A DNA stretch of 64,000 nucleotides, from assembly GCA_030682255.1 (NCBI GenBank), contig JAUXOK010000027.1:124001-188000 (forward strand). The letters run 5' to 3'. The translations under genes and the position numbers were made by a program. This stretch comes from Bacteroidota bacterium (GTDB lineage Bacteria; Bacteroidota; Bacteroidia; NS11-12g; UBA955). Shown here piece after piece: positions 37,831 through 47,444 of this stretch (position 1 is its first letter; every line of letters starts with the position of its first letter). The notes under the pieces are model-generated. The model searched no databases and had not been told where the DNA came from. It saw nothing but the letters and a program-made list of their open reading frames with translations.

Positions 37831-37836
37831 TTAAAA

Positions 37837-38136
37837 ATGAACGATATCACAGCTCAAGAATTAAAAGAAAGAATCTCTCATGGTGATGTATTAAACATTA
37901 TCGATGTCAGAGAACCCTATGAATATGACGAAGCAAATATTAACGGAACACTTGTGCCTTTGGGAGATTTGCAAGCAAGAATTGATGATTTTGATGATTT
38001 GATAGATCAGGAAATTATTATTCATTGTCGCTCGGGTGCTAGAAGCTCGGCTGCTAAAGCTTTTATGGTACAAAATGGTTTCACCAATGTTAGAAACTTA
38101 ATTGGAGGCATCACTGCTTATCTCGAGCTAGCATAA
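37837..38136 (+). CDS. Single-domain rhodanese
   Basis: A 99-residue sulfurtransferase with the active-site loop H-C-R-S-G-A-R-S (cysteine 64) and the CH2A-type opening I-I-D-V-R-E-P-Y-E-Y. It has no signal peptide, so it is cytosolic. The Arg-rich loop fits thiosulfate or persulfide donors. It begins 6 bases after the T9SS gene and is followed by a seven-heme cytochrome. It is separate from the sulfur island 16 kb away and lacks the GTAAC operator seen there. Confidence 0.93.
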   Translation: MNDITAQELKERISHGDVLNIIDVREPYEYDEANINGTLVPLGDLQARIDDFDDLIDQEIIIHCRSGARSSAAKAFMVQNGFTNVRNLIGGITAYLELA

Positions 38137-38177
38137 TCCATCATTTTAATCTCATTTTCATCAAGCAGATTATTTAA

Positions 38178-40088
38178 TTGAAATTTAAAATAATCATCAT
38201 ATCGGTTTGTGTTATAGGTTTATTAATATTTGCATATTTTCAAACCAATAATAACAAGCAATCTGAAACGTTATTGTATTTAAATCATCATGATTCTGTT
38301 CAATATTTAGGGGTTGATGCATGCAAAGATTGCCATTTGGATAAATATGAAACCTTTGTTGAAACTGGTATGGGTAGGAGTTTTCATGATGCTGAATTAT
38401 TGAATAGTGCAGCTCGGTTTAAAAATATAACCCCTGTTTATGATTCTTTTATAGATTTGTATTATTTGCCTTTTGCTATCAATAATAACATTTATATCAA
38501 AGAGTTTAGATTAAATGGTAAGGATACAATTTATAGTAGAACTGAAAAAATAAAATACATAGTTGGTTCTGGTCACCACACCAATTCTCATTTAATCGAA
38601 GAAAATGGTTTTTTATTTCAAGCACCTTTAACTTTTTATACCCAAAAGGGACAATGGGATTTGCCTCCCGGTTTTGAGAACGGACAAAACACCAGATTTA
38701 GTAGAAAAATTGGTTTAGAATGTATGTCGTGCCACAATGCTTTGCCAGAATATAACCATGGCAGCGATAATCAATTTGCTAAGTTAGCGCATGGCATCAG
38801 TTGTGAACGTTGCCATGGACCCGGACAAGTTCATGTTCAAAGAATGCGAAAAGGCGAAGTTGTCGATATTCAAAATGAAACAGATTTTAGCATTGTGAAT
38901 CCACGAAAATTAAATTGGTCAAGACAAATTGATATATGTCAAAGATGCCACTTGCAAGGCAATGCTGTAATTAAACCTGGTAAAACCTTTCTATCATTTA
39001 AACCAGGTATGAAATTGTCAGAATCTTTCGATCAGTTTTCTCCCGAATATGAAGGTGAAGACAATTTTGTAATGGCAGCCCATGCCGAAAGATTTCAAAA
39101 AAGTTTGTGTTTTATCAAATCCACCAAAGGAGATATCAATTCAAATAGTGCCCGTATTGGATTTACGTGTATTTCTTGTCATAATCCCCATGTTTCTGTA
39201 AGAAGCACCAATGTGTTGCAGTATAACAAAGTTTGTCAATCTTGTCATTTAGAATCAAAACAACTAACCACTTGTTCTGCTCCTAAAAATCAATTGTTAA
39301 GCGCAGAAAACAATTGTGTTAAATGTCATATGCCTTCATCGGGTACATCCGATATACCTCACGTAACAGTGCACGACCATTATATTCAAAAAAATCCTAT
39401 TCCAAAAAGTGGCAATGGAAAATTGAAAGGTTTAAGGTGTATAACCAATCCGAATCCAGATTTGCTGACTGAAACGCAAGCTTATATTTCATACTTTGAA
39501 AAATTTGAGCAATTGCCTCTTTACATCAACAAAGCCAATGACTTGGCTAAAAAAATGGATATCAAACAATTAGAACATCTTAAAACCTTGATTCATTTAC
39601 ATTATGTGCAACAAGATTTTTCTAAAATCATTAAATTATCCAAAGGTATCAATGATTTAAAGGATGATTGGTCCAATTATCGAGTTGCAAAATCGTATGA
39701 ATCTAAAGGTGAATTCGAAAAAGCTTTGCAATGGATGGGTTTAATCATCGATGAAAAAAAACCAAATATTGATTTTATGACCCAGTATGCTAACCTGTTG
39801 ATTAAAACAAATGCCTTTAATAAAGCCGAAAAAATACTTTTATCTACAGTTCAATTGTATGCCAAAAATGCTGATGTCTATGCTATGTTAGGATTTATAG
39901 CATTGAAAAACAACCAATTATCTGAGTTGAAAAAGTATTCATTAAAAGCATTGACTTTAGATCCTGACTTGGTTTTAGCTTTAAATAACTTAAAATTACT
40001 CTACACCCAAACACAAGAAATTGCGAAGCTCGAAGAAATTGAGAAAAGATTAAAAGTCATAGAAATCAGATATTCTAAAAGTCGTTAA
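38178..40088 (+). CDS. Seven-heme cytochrome c with C-terminal TPR region
   Basis: A 636-residue exported protein with an N-terminal membrane anchor (about 4-21). Seven CxxCH motifs are present (CKDCH at 49-53, then CMSCH, CERCH, CQRCH, CISCH, CQSCH and CVKCH) within the first 400 residues, in the style of the multiheme cytochrome c554/NrfA-like families. Residues about 470-630 form TPR-like helices (A-L-Q-W-M-G, K-A-E-K-I-L, A-L-N-N-L-K). It probably moves electrons in the periplasm. No catalytic heme (CxxCK) is seen. The start is TTG at 38178. Substrate unknown. The rhodanese ahead of it raises the chance of a sulfur-related role, but that is inference. Confidence 0.85.
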   Translation: MKFKIIIISVCVIGLLIFAYFQTNNNKQSETLLYLNHHDSVQYLGVDACKDCHLDKYETFVETGMGRSFHDAELLNSAARFKNITPVYDSFIDLYYLPFAINNNIYIKEFRLNGKDTIYSRTEKIKYIVGSGHHTNSHLIEENGFLFQAPLTFYTQKGQWDLPPGFENGQNTRFSRKIGLECMSCHNALPEYNHGSDNQFAKLAHGISCERCHGPGQVHVQRMRKGEVVDIQNETDFSIVNPRKLNWSRQIDICQRCHLQGNAVIKPGKTFLSFKPGMKLSESFDQFSPEYEGEDNFVMAAHAERFQKSLCFIKSTKGDINSNSARIGFTCISCHNPHVSVRSTNVLQYNKVCQSCHLESKQLTTCSAPKNQLLSAENNCVKCHMPSSGTSDIPHVTVHDHYIQKNPIPKSGNGKLKGLRCITNPNPDLLTETQAYISYFEKFEQLPLYINKANDLAKKMDIKQLEHLKTLIHLHYVQQDFSKIIKLSKGINDLKDDWSNYRVAKSYESKGEFEKALQWMGLIIDEKKPNIDFMTQYANLLIKTNAFNKAEKILLSTVQLYAKNADVYAMLGFIALKNNQLSELKKYSLKALTLDPDLVLALNNLKLLYTQTQEIAKLEEIEKRLKVIEIRYSKSR

Positions 40089-40119
40089 ACTTTATGTTTA
40101 TATCCTCATCATTGCTTAA

Positions 40120-40127
40120 TATATTTG
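40120..40127 (+). promoter_or_regulatory. -7 box of argS
   Basis: TATATTTG followed by C matches TAnnTTTG. The argS ATG at 40134 lies only 6 bases after it, so the message would have almost no leader. The upstream TTG at 40125 lies inside this box and is not a likely start. Confidence 0.5.
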
Positions 40128-40133
40128 CAAACT

Positions 40134-41897
40134 ATGTTGGAACAAGCCATAAAGAATTTGACAGTCAAAGCATTATTTGATTTATACCAAGCTGAAATTG
40201 ATATTCAACAGGTAAAAATAGAAGCAACAAACCCTGATTTTAAAGGGGATTTTACCATATTAACGTTTCCTTTCTTGCGATTTTCGAAAAAAACACCCGA
40301 AGAAACGGCCAATGAACTGGGACATTATATTCAAACTCATTTACAAGACTGCGATTCTTATAATGTTGTAAAAGGATTTTTAAACATTGAAATTTCTAAA
40401 CAATATTGGTTGAATTTATTCAGTAATTTTTCTGAAGAAACCAAACCTGTAGTTTCTGAAAAAGTAATGGTTGAATATTCTTCGCCTAATACCAATAAGC
40501 CACTTCATTTGGGACACATCAGAAATAACCTCTTGGGATACAGTGTTGCTGAAATATTGAAAGCAAGCGGCAAGGATGTTTTAAAAATTAATTTAGTAAA
40601 TGATAGAGGTATTCATATTTGCAAAAGTATGTTGGCTTGGCAAAAGTTTGGCAATGGCGAAACCCCTCAATCCTCAGGTATGAAAGGCGATCATTTAGTT
40701 GGCAAATATTATGTAGAATTTGATAAGCAATACAAATCCGAAATTCATGCATTGGTGAATCAAGGATTGGAAAAAGAACAAGCCGAAAAGCAAGCGCCAT
40801 TAATGCTTCAGGCTCAAGAAATGCTTAGAAAGTGGGAGAGTGGCGATGAAGAAATTGTTAATCTATGGAAAACGATGAATGCATGGGTTTATGAAGGTTT
40901 TAATCAAACTTATCAGGCATTGGGCGTAGATTTCGACCATTATTATTACGAAAGCAATACTTATTTGTTAGGCAAAGATATTGTTGAAGAAGGGCTTCAA
41001 AAAAATGTTTTTTACAAACGTGAGGACGGCAGTGTTTGGATTGATTTAACCTCAGACGGATTGGATGAAAAGTTGGTATTAAGAAGCGATGGTACCTCGG
41101 TATACATGACACAAGATATTGGTACAGCCATTTTAAAATACCAAGATTATCAATGTGCAAAAAGTTTATATGTAGTAGGAAACGAGCAAGATTATCACTT
41201 CAAGGTCTTGTTTTTAATTCTTAAAAAAATGGGTTTTGAATGGGCAAATGGTTGCTTTCATTTAAGCTATGGTATGGTAGATTTGCCTAGTGGTAAAATG
41301 AAAAGTAGGGAGGGCACAGTGGTAGATGCAGATGATTTGATTCAAGAGATGATTGCAACTGCTCAAGCCAAAACACAAGAATTGGGCAAAACGGATGGCA
41401 TGTCGGAAGACGAAAAGCAATTGTTGTATCAAACGTTAGGACTTGGGGCTCTTAAGTTTTATATGTTAAAAGTAGATCCTCAAAAAAGGATGTTGTTTAA
41501 TCCAGAAGAATCAATCGATTTTCAAGGTGATACCGGCCCATTTGTGCAGTATGTATTTGCCAGAATTAACAGCATGTTGAAAGTGGCAGATTCTAAAGAA
41601 CTTGTTGCAAAATCTAATGTTAGCAACATCACACAAAGTGAAATTAACTTAATCAAAACATTGTTTGATTTTAATGATCAAGTCAATAAATCTGCTGCAA
41701 ACTACAGTCCTGCTATCATGGCGCATTATGCTTTAGAACTTGCCAAAGCTTTTAATAGAGTTTATAACGAAGTTTCTTTTTTAAGAGAAAAAGACACCGA
41801 CCTAAGAATATTTAGAATGCAATTGGCTCAAAAAACCGCTCAAACCATTCAAACAACTTTGGCAATGCTAGGCATCCAATGTCCAGATAGAATGTAA
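40134..41897 (+). CDS. argS: Arginyl-tRNA synthetase
   Basis: Charges tRNA-Arg. The class I signature is H-L-G-H-I-R near residue 122, with N-K-P-L-H ahead of it, and the KMSKS-like loop is M-K-S-R-E-G-T near 385. The N-terminal Add1 domain and the C-terminal DALR anticodon-binding domain (Y-A-L-E-L-A-K-A-F-N near 540) are complete. From ATG 40134 the protein has 587 residues, the normal length. A TTG three codons earlier would overlap the promoter box. Confidence 0.96.
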   Translation: MLEQAIKNLTVKALFDLYQAEIDIQQVKIEATNPDFKGDFTILTFPFLRFSKKTPEETANELGHYIQTHLQDCDSYNVVKGFLNIEISKQYWLNLFSNFSEETKPVVSEKVMVEYSSPNTNKPLHLGHIRNNLLGYSVAEILKASGKDVLKINLVNDRGIHICKSMLAWQKFGNGETPQSSGMKGDHLVGKYYVEFDKQYKSEIHALVNQGLEKEQAEKQAPLMLQAQEMLRKWESGDEEIVNLWKTMNAWVYEGFNQTYQALGVDFDHYYYESNTYLLGKDIVEEGLQKNVFYKREDGSVWIDLTSDGLDEKLVLRSDGTSVYMTQDIGTAILKYQDYQCAKSLYVVGNEQDYHFKVLFLILKKMGFEWANGCFHLSYGMVDLPSGKMKSREGTVVDADDLIQEMIATAQAKTQELGKTDGMSEDEKQLLYQTLGLGALKFYMLKVDPQKRMLFNPEESIDFQGDTGPFVQYVFARINSMLKVADSKELVAKSNVSNITQSEINLIKTLFDFNDQVNKSAANYSPAIMAHYALELAKAFNRVYNEVSFLREKDTDLRIFRMQLAQKTAQTIQTTLAMLGIQCPDRM

Positions 41898-42016
41898 AAT
41901 ATGATAGAGTTGTAGTTTTATTATAAAATATACACAGCAACGAATTATAAATCCTGTTGAACCAACATCAATTTTTAATGTGAGGAAATTTATCTAATAT
42001 TTAAGTTTTAAGCTAA

Positions 42017-43876
42017 CTAATTCTTAAAAATGCTGGTGGCGGCAGTACTTGATTTGATGTAATACATACCCTTAGGTAAATTTGATAAATCAATATTATA
42101 GTTGAATTTATCAACGTAATTGATTGTAGTATAATCGCTAACATCTTGGCCAAGTTTGTTGAATATTTTGATATTATACAAATCACCAGCAAGGCCATTA
42201 ATAGTTATTTGACTGTTTGTTGGATTTGGAAATGCTCTAATTTTTGTAATTTTAGACTTAATGATTTCTACAGTTTGTACCATTGAATATTCTGATTTTC
42301 CATTAAAATCAGTTTGTTTAAGTCTATAATATGAAACGCCATTATAAGGTGAATTATCAGTTGTTGAATAACTTAAAGTAGAGTTCGAGTTTCCTGCACC
42401 AACTATTGTTGTTACTAATTCCCAATCCGTTCCATTATTCGATCTTTCTATTGAAAAGTAGTCGTTATTAAGTTCGAATGCAGTTTGCCAATCAAGTTTA
42501 ATCTTACTTTCTTCATCTAAAATGGCATTAAAATATAACAATTGAATAGGCAGTGGTGTTAGATGAGCATTAATAGTTCCCAATGTAAATCTAGTGTTAT
42601 TTTGTATGCCACCAGAACCACCCGGAACATTGGAAAATTCATAGATTCCACCACCTAAGTTAGTGGCACCAGATATGGGAGTTTCGTCACTAAAAATGCC
42701 ATCATTATCTGTGTCGATAAGTAATCTCAAATCTGAGGCGGTAATAGATCCAATACCATTTAAATCAAAACGCATGTCTATGTTTCCAACATCAACATCT
42801 GCTGTATTAGTAGTATTTCTTTCGCTGACTCTCCAAACTCTTAAAAAACGTGCATAAACCCCTGATGGTACATCTGTTTTTTCATCTGCATCTAACAATC
42901 CATTATTATGACCCCAAAATAAAAATTCATTATTATTCAAATTTTGTGGATTCAATATTCTTAATATTCCAGAACCTTGTGCATCATCTATCATAGTAGA
43001 GGCAGTAATTCTACCAATCCCTGCAACATCATAGTCAAAATCACCATTGCCAGAATTATCTTCATCGAAGATGTCGTTGGAAGATAATGATCTATTGTAC
43101 TTGGCAGCTAAGTAATTGTGTATGATGATTCTTTCTGCCTCATTAACATCTCTTCTAAAAATAATAACCTCATAGATGTCGCCATTCAATGGATTTTGAA
43201 CCCCTGTTCCATTGCCAGTAGTTCCATTGGGTGAAATGCCAAGGTACAAAAAGTTAGTTGTGTTATCTATTGCTGTATTGTAATTGTCTGTACCTTGAGA
43301 TGATTCATTGAATCTCAAATTGACATTTGATTGATTGTAAATCATTGTCATAATAGTGGGTGTGTTATAGGCAAGAGTTGAATTTACAAAGTGGCTATTC
43401 CAATCAGATACAAAACCTAATACTTCATTAGTATTATTGTTTCTTGCAATGCCATATCCTTGGTCCCAATTCTGAAAATTATTTGTTTTGATAACGAATG
43501 GCGCATAATTAGATGAAGCATTTGAATATGAACCAACCACAAAAACAGTTATCCTATTGGGACGAAGTGTTGGGTCATCTGAAACTCTAAGATAATCTGT
43601 ATTTGAAGCAGTAAAGCGTACAGTTGGCATTCCGTTCAGAGCGTTAGTGATAAATACAGGTTCATTGCCAGAAACTGCTGTGGCTGTATTTGAACTTCCT
43701 GAAAGATCGGTCCAGGTTGTAACATTGCTTCCATTTGATAAAGTGATTCTATTGGCATCTAACCATAATGCAAGTACTGAAGTGCCATTAGTTTCGCCTA
43801 CACCACCAGGTCCTGTTTGAGCAAACATCGCGTTGCTAAAAACTAAAATTGTAATTAATAATATATAATTTTTCAT
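42017..43876 (-). CDS. T9SS-exported LamG-like protein
   Basis: From the ATG at 43876 (M-K-N-Y-I-L-L-I-T) the protein has 619 residues and a signal peptide ending at F-A-Q. The longer frame to 43918 adds a tail with no signal function. Residues about 22-265 form a concanavalin/LamG jelly roll (opening S-V-L-A-L-W-L-D-A-N), followed by a beta-rich domain (about 270-435), an FN3-like part with 'F-S-I-E-R-S-N-N-G' near 470 and a T9SS type A sorting domain at the end (F-P-N-P-T-N-S). LamG domains usually bind carbohydrates or proteins. It is a cell-surface or released protein. No partner genes are adjacent. Confidence 0.85.
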   Translation of the reverse strand: MKNYILLITILVFSNAMFAQTGPGGVGETNGTSVLALWLDANRITLSNGSNVTTWTDLSGSSNTATAVSGNEPVFITNALNGMPTVRFTASNTDYLRVSDDPTLRPNRITVFVVGSYSNASSNYAPFVIKTNNFQNWDQGYGIARNNNTNEVLGFVSDWNSHFVNSTLAYNTPTIMTMIYNQSNVNLRFNESSQGTDNYNTAIDNTTNFLYLGISPNGTTGNGTGVQNPLNGDIYEVIIFRRDVNEAERIIIHNYLAAKYNRSLSSNDIFDEDNSGNGDFDYDVAGIGRITASTMIDDAQGSGILRILNPQNLNNNEFLFWGHNNGLLDADEKTDVPSGVYARFLRVWRVSERNTTNTADVDVGNIDMRFDLNGIGSITASDLRLLIDTDNDGIFSDETPISGATNLGGGIYEFSNVPGGSGGIQNNTRFTLGTINAHLTPLPIQLLYFNAILDEESKIKLDWQTAFELNNDYFSIERSNNGTDWELVTTIVGAGNSNSTLSYSTTDNSPYNGVSYYRLKQTDFNGKSEYSMVQTVEIIKSKITKIRAFPNPTNSQITINGLAGDLYNIKIFNKLGQDVSDYTTINYVDKFNYNIDLSNLPKGMYYIKSSTAATSIFKN

Positions 43877-44214
43877 TTCTACAAAAATCTTAATAGAATA
43901 ACACTTATATAGGTGCATTAAGATGTGCTTTATGGTTGATTTTTTAACTGTAAATAGTTATATAATACCACATTATCCATTTTTGGACTTCTTGTTTTCT
44001 GAAAAATTTAAATAAATATTCTATTTTTGAATTGTACTAAAAATGGGGAGCCTACACTTTGCTTCATGGTTGAAAATCGTATTAAAACACTACTGAATTT
44101 TAGGTTTATGAGTTTTATTACTTGTTTTATGTCTTAATTGAACTTGACGAGAAAAGAGCAAATGACAACCTAAACATTTAGAATTATGTAAATAGAATAA
44201 AAAAAATCTACCAT
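43877..44214. other. Intergenic region, nothing recognised
   Basis: The 338-base gap between two minus-strand T9SS genes holds no open frame of note and no clear hairpin. It would carry the promoter of the LamG-like gene and the terminator of the VWA gene, but neither could be identified with confidence. Confidence 0.4.
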
Positions 44215-46056
44215 TCAATTCATCACCAACAACTTTCCCGAAATGGTTTCGTTGTTATAGGTGGCATAAACAACATAAACACCAGAATGCCATGATTGAA
44301 CATTTACTTTTAAATCTGTTTTTCTGTGGTTGTCTTTTGCATACAAAACATTGCCTTTCATATCTGTTATTTTGATTTTTTCGGCTTCTTTGCTAAAATG
44401 AATATCTACATAATCTACAACGGGATTGGGCATAAAAGTCATGTGCCAAGTTTTGCCAACAATCATTTCTGTGGTTTGTTGTTGTTCAAAATAAGGTATG
44501 CTGTCGTTGGGATTTAATTCCTGATTACACCAATTGCCATCGCTGTATTGATTCACTAGTTTTACCATCAAATTGTTTAATAAACTTACCTTGCTTTCGC
44601 CTCCTGTTGGTTTCATATGGCTGTTCCCAATTTTGCTATCATCTGTTATGTAAACATATTCACCACCTGTAGATATTGCCAAATATTTCATTAAAAACTC
44701 CGTTGATTTATCTATCCCACTTGCTGTAATCGGTATGATACGAATGCCCAATTCAGCGGCTTTGGTAATGGCATCACGCATTCTTTTTTTGCTGCTTTCG
44801 TCTTGATGAGGTGGGGCATCGAGCACCAGAAACATTATTTTTGGATTGTGTTGATTCGACCATCCAAGTTGATTGATGCCTTGTTCTATGGCAACATCTA
44901 TGGCTTCAGGAAAATCGCCACCTCCGCCTGCGGCTTGTTCGCCAATAAAGTTTACTGTTGTTGCTGGGTTATAACTCAGAGGCAAAACCCTGGTTAAATA
45001 ATCATCGCCATGGTCTTTGTAAAACACACTGCCTGTTTTAATCTGTAGGCAGCGGTTTCTTTTTTGAACACGGTTGATAACATCAGTTAATTCCGACTGC
45101 AAATAGCGAATTTCATCGCCCATACTGCCTGTGGCATCCACTATAAAGGCTATTTCTAAAAGCGGTGTTGCTTTTGCCTCCAAATTGGTTTTCAAGGGTT
45201 TTTTAGCATTGATGTAATTGGTAAAATCTTTGATGGTTTGTGTTTTTTCGTTCACAGTAATTTTTAATTCATGCTTATTGAAAGTAAACGCAGCTATTTC
45301 AAATAATTGAGGCCACAAGTAAACAATACCATCTTGATTGCTAACACTTTGCCAAATTACTTTTTTATCATGATTGATTAAAGCCACTTGCGCAAAACTT
45401 AATAATTCGTTGTTTTTATCAAAAAGTTGAAGTTTGTATAACTGATTTGGAAAAATGCCCCATGTTTTTTGAAGATTTTTAATGCCAATGTCTTCGTTGG
45501 TTTTGGTCCAATCAGCCCATTCATCTAAGTCTCGCCAATGTCCTGCGGTTAGCTGACCAGAACTTGGTTTTACATCATCACCCAATTTATCCTTAGTCAT
45601 TGCCGTACGTTTCGGTTCTATGGCTTTTGATTCAGAAATACCCGAAGATTCCATGACATCTATATCCATAACAGGAGCCAAACTTTCTGACCTATCATAC
45701 CTGCCCGAAACACTTTTTTTAGCCAAATAGTTGTATTCATTCACTGCAGGACTTAATGAAAGGGCAGATAAATTGATGTTGATGGCATGTTGCGGTTTTA
45801 GGAGTTGAAAATTTTTAATTTCGTGTACTTTTTTATGTGCATGTTTCACAGTGATATCATAAGCACCACTTGGTAGTTCAATCTTATAATATCCAATGGC
45901 ATTAGGCTGAACAGAATCTATTTTGTGGAGTTTCTTAAAATAGATTTTGGTTTGTTGCTGATTGTAAACCCCCACAATTCTACCTTCAATCACCGATTTC
46001 TTAATGCTTGCGTTACTATATCCCAAAATAACAATTGCTAAAACTAAATATTTCAT
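44215..46056 (-). CDS. T9SS-exported von Willebrand factor A protein
   Basis: A 613-residue secreted protein. The signal peptide is followed by a carboxypeptidase-regulatory-like beta domain (about 20-95), a linker, a second beta segment (about 205-285) and a VWA domain from about 300. The metal-ion-dependent adhesion site is D-A-T-G-S-M in A-F-I-V-D-A-T-G-S-M, with a second acidic stretch F-L-V-L-D-A-P-P-H near 410. The last 80 residues are a T9SS type A sorting domain (M-P-N-P-V-V-D). Such proteins usually bind other proteins in a metal-dependent way. The partner is unknown. Confidence 0.85.
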   Translation of the reverse strand: MKYLVLAIVILGYSNASIKKSVIEGRIVGVYNQQQTKIYFKKLHKIDSVQPNAIGYYKIELPSGAYDITVKHAHKKVHEIKNFQLLKPQHAININLSALSLSPAVNEYNYLAKKSVSGRYDRSESLAPVMDIDVMESSGISESKAIEPKRTAMTKDKLGDDVKPSSGQLTAGHWRDLDEWADWTKTNEDIGIKNLQKTWGIFPNQLYKLQLFDKNNELLSFAQVALINHDKKVIWQSVSNQDGIVYLWPQLFEIAAFTFNKHELKITVNEKTQTIKDFTNYINAKKPLKTNLEAKATPLLEIAFIVDATGSMGDEIRYLQSELTDVINRVQKRNRCLQIKTGSVFYKDHGDDYLTRVLPLSYNPATTVNFIGEQAAGGGGDFPEAIDVAIEQGINQLGWSNQHNPKIMFLVLDAPPHQDESSKKRMRDAITKAAELGIRIIPITASGIDKSTEFLMKYLAISTGGEYVYITDDSKIGNSHMKPTGGESKVSLLNNLMVKLVNQYSDGNWCNQELNPNDSIPYFEQQQTTEMIVGKTWHMTFMPNPVVDYVDIHFSKEAEKIKITDMKGNVLYAKDNHRKTDLKVNVQSWHSGVYVVYATYNNETISGKLLVMN

Positions 46057-46280
46057 ACTTGTATAATTATGGGTTTAGATACCGATAAATGGTGAAAGGT
46101 AAATACAGGTAGAAAATATTTTTGGAAAAATTTGGAGTAATTAAAGCCTTTTTTATATTAACACCAACGACAAGTAAACCTTTAAATTAGATTGTTGGTC
46201 AAGTTTTTTCTTTTACTAAAAGCAAAAACAACACTAAGAAAGACTTTAATAGAATTTGTTTTAGGAATGGAAAATAAAGT

Positions 46281-46316
46281 GTCATACCTTATTGTCATAC
46301 TAATTATGTATGTTTG
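46281..46316 (+). promoter_or_regulatory. Direct repeats and -7 box ahead of an orphan gene
   Basis: GTCATAC occurs at 46281-46287 and again at 46294-46300, a 13-base pitch. TATGTTTG at 46309-46316 fits TAnnTTTG. The direct repeats end 8 bases ahead of the box, a position where an activator could touch RNA polymerase. Confidence 0.5.
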
Positions 46317-46343
46317 TGATCTTATACTTAAAAAAACAACATT

Positions 46344-46712
46344 ATGAAATACATCCTTTTTATGCTTTTTGGAATTGCTATTATTTTGCCAATAGCTGCA
46401 AACTATGCTAAAGAATCGCAAACCACCTATTCTACTGATTCCGACAAAGTATTTTTAATGATGACAGAAAATACAACAGAAAAAGAACTGGAGGAAATCG
46501 CAAAAGAGTTTAAAGAATCTAAAGATATCATCATTGATTTTTCAAAATCTACATTCAATAACAAAGGTCAAATCAGAAGACTTGATATAGCTGTTAATTG
46601 CAACGATGGGTACAATGGAAGTGCAAAACTTTCTGGTTTAATTCTAAACGTAAAAAACTTCGGGTTCACTAGAGATTTCACTAGCAATACCTTTTTTATT
46701 GGGTCTATGTAA
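46344..46712 (+). CDS. Small exported protein resembling BlaR1-associated tail repeats
   Basis: A 122-residue protein with an N-terminal signal peptide or anchor (about 1-22). The region T-E-N-T-T-E-K-E-L-E-E-I-A-K near 41-54, followed by D-I-I-I-D-F-S and G-Q-I-R-R-L-D-I, resembles a unit that I recall in the periplasmic tails of Bacteroidota M56/BlaR1 proteins. No peptidase domain is present, so it may be a free copy of this sensing unit or a paralogue with a new role. The gene is preceded by direct repeats and a promoter box. Function unknown. Confidence 0.55.
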   Translation: MKYILFMLFGIAIILPIAANYAKESQTTYSTDSDKVFLMMTENTTEKELEEIAKEFKESKDIIIDFSKSTFNNKGQIRRLDIAVNCNDGYNGSAKLSGLILNVKNFGFTRDFTSNTFFIGSM

Positions 46713-46792
46713 ATTGGAAAGCCATTGAAGTTTTTGTTTATCTATACTCATCATTGACCAACAAAGGCTTCAAATAATTACTTAGACAAAGA

Positions 46793-47113
46793 TTATTTGA
46801 TTTTTACAGCCTCTAAAATTCCATTTATTTTTAAGTTGCCATTTTTTAGTACCTTAATAATTGTTGTTGTTCCATTGTTTTCTAAATATTCAATCCTGTT
46901 CTCGAATTGTTTACATTCAAATTTAGAACTACCAGTTAAAGTGTTTTCTACATAAATGTTATTTCCTTTAACAGTAATAGTTACATCTGCTAAAATTATA
47001 TTAGTTTCATAAACGCCATCATGGTAATGTTTTTCTTTATTACAACTTGTAAATAAAGCAATTATTAATAACAGTGATAAAGTAAACGTTGATTTTAATT
47101 GATTGCTTTTCAT
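46793..47113 (-). CDS. Small lipoprotein, unknown function
   Basis: A 106-residue protein with a lipoprotein signal (L-F-T-S-C, cysteine at about 24) followed by a short beta-rich domain with alternating hydrophobic and polar residues. I do not recognise a family. It converges with the preceding orphan gene, with 80 bases between the stops. Confidence 0.65.
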   Translation of the reverse strand: MKSNQLKSTFTLSLLLIIALFTSCNKEKHYHDGVYETNIILADVTITVKGNNIYVENTLTGSSKFECKQFENRIEYLENNGTTTIIKVLKNGNLKINGILEAVKIK

Positions 47114-47444
47114 TTTGTATTATTTATTCATCCACAAATAAAATTCATTCCCCTCAATCTGCCAAAAAAAAACTTGTTTATGAATTTTTTATTACGTTAT
47201 ATTAGCAACTCAAGTTTTTCATAAAATATGTGATTTAGTCCAGAAATAACCCTCCCACAAAGAGGGTTTTTCTGGTTATAGACTGCATGCAAAAAAAGTC
47301 AGCCATAACGAACATACTATTTTGCCATTTTGAGACTATGTTCAACATAGATGACTCACAAAGGCTTTAAAAGAAGATGAATTAATTGAGAAGTTTAGAA
47401 CAAAAAAACCATAGGGCAAATTAATAACTATAAAAAAATATAAT
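47114..47444. other. Intergenic region with one strong hairpin
   Basis: No coding frame is convincing in this 331-base stretch. Its only clear structure is the terminator-like hairpin at 47240-47275. Confidence 0.5.
47240..47275. terminator. Long imperfect hairpin, possible bidirectional terminator
   Basis: CCAGAAA-ta-ACCCTC at 47240-47254 pairs with GAGGGT-t-TTTCTGG at 47262-47275, an interrupted 13-bp stem with a T-run in the right arm. It lies between a minus-strand lipoprotein gene and a plus-strand small gene, both pointing away from it, so the transcript it stops is not obvious. Confidence 0.5.
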
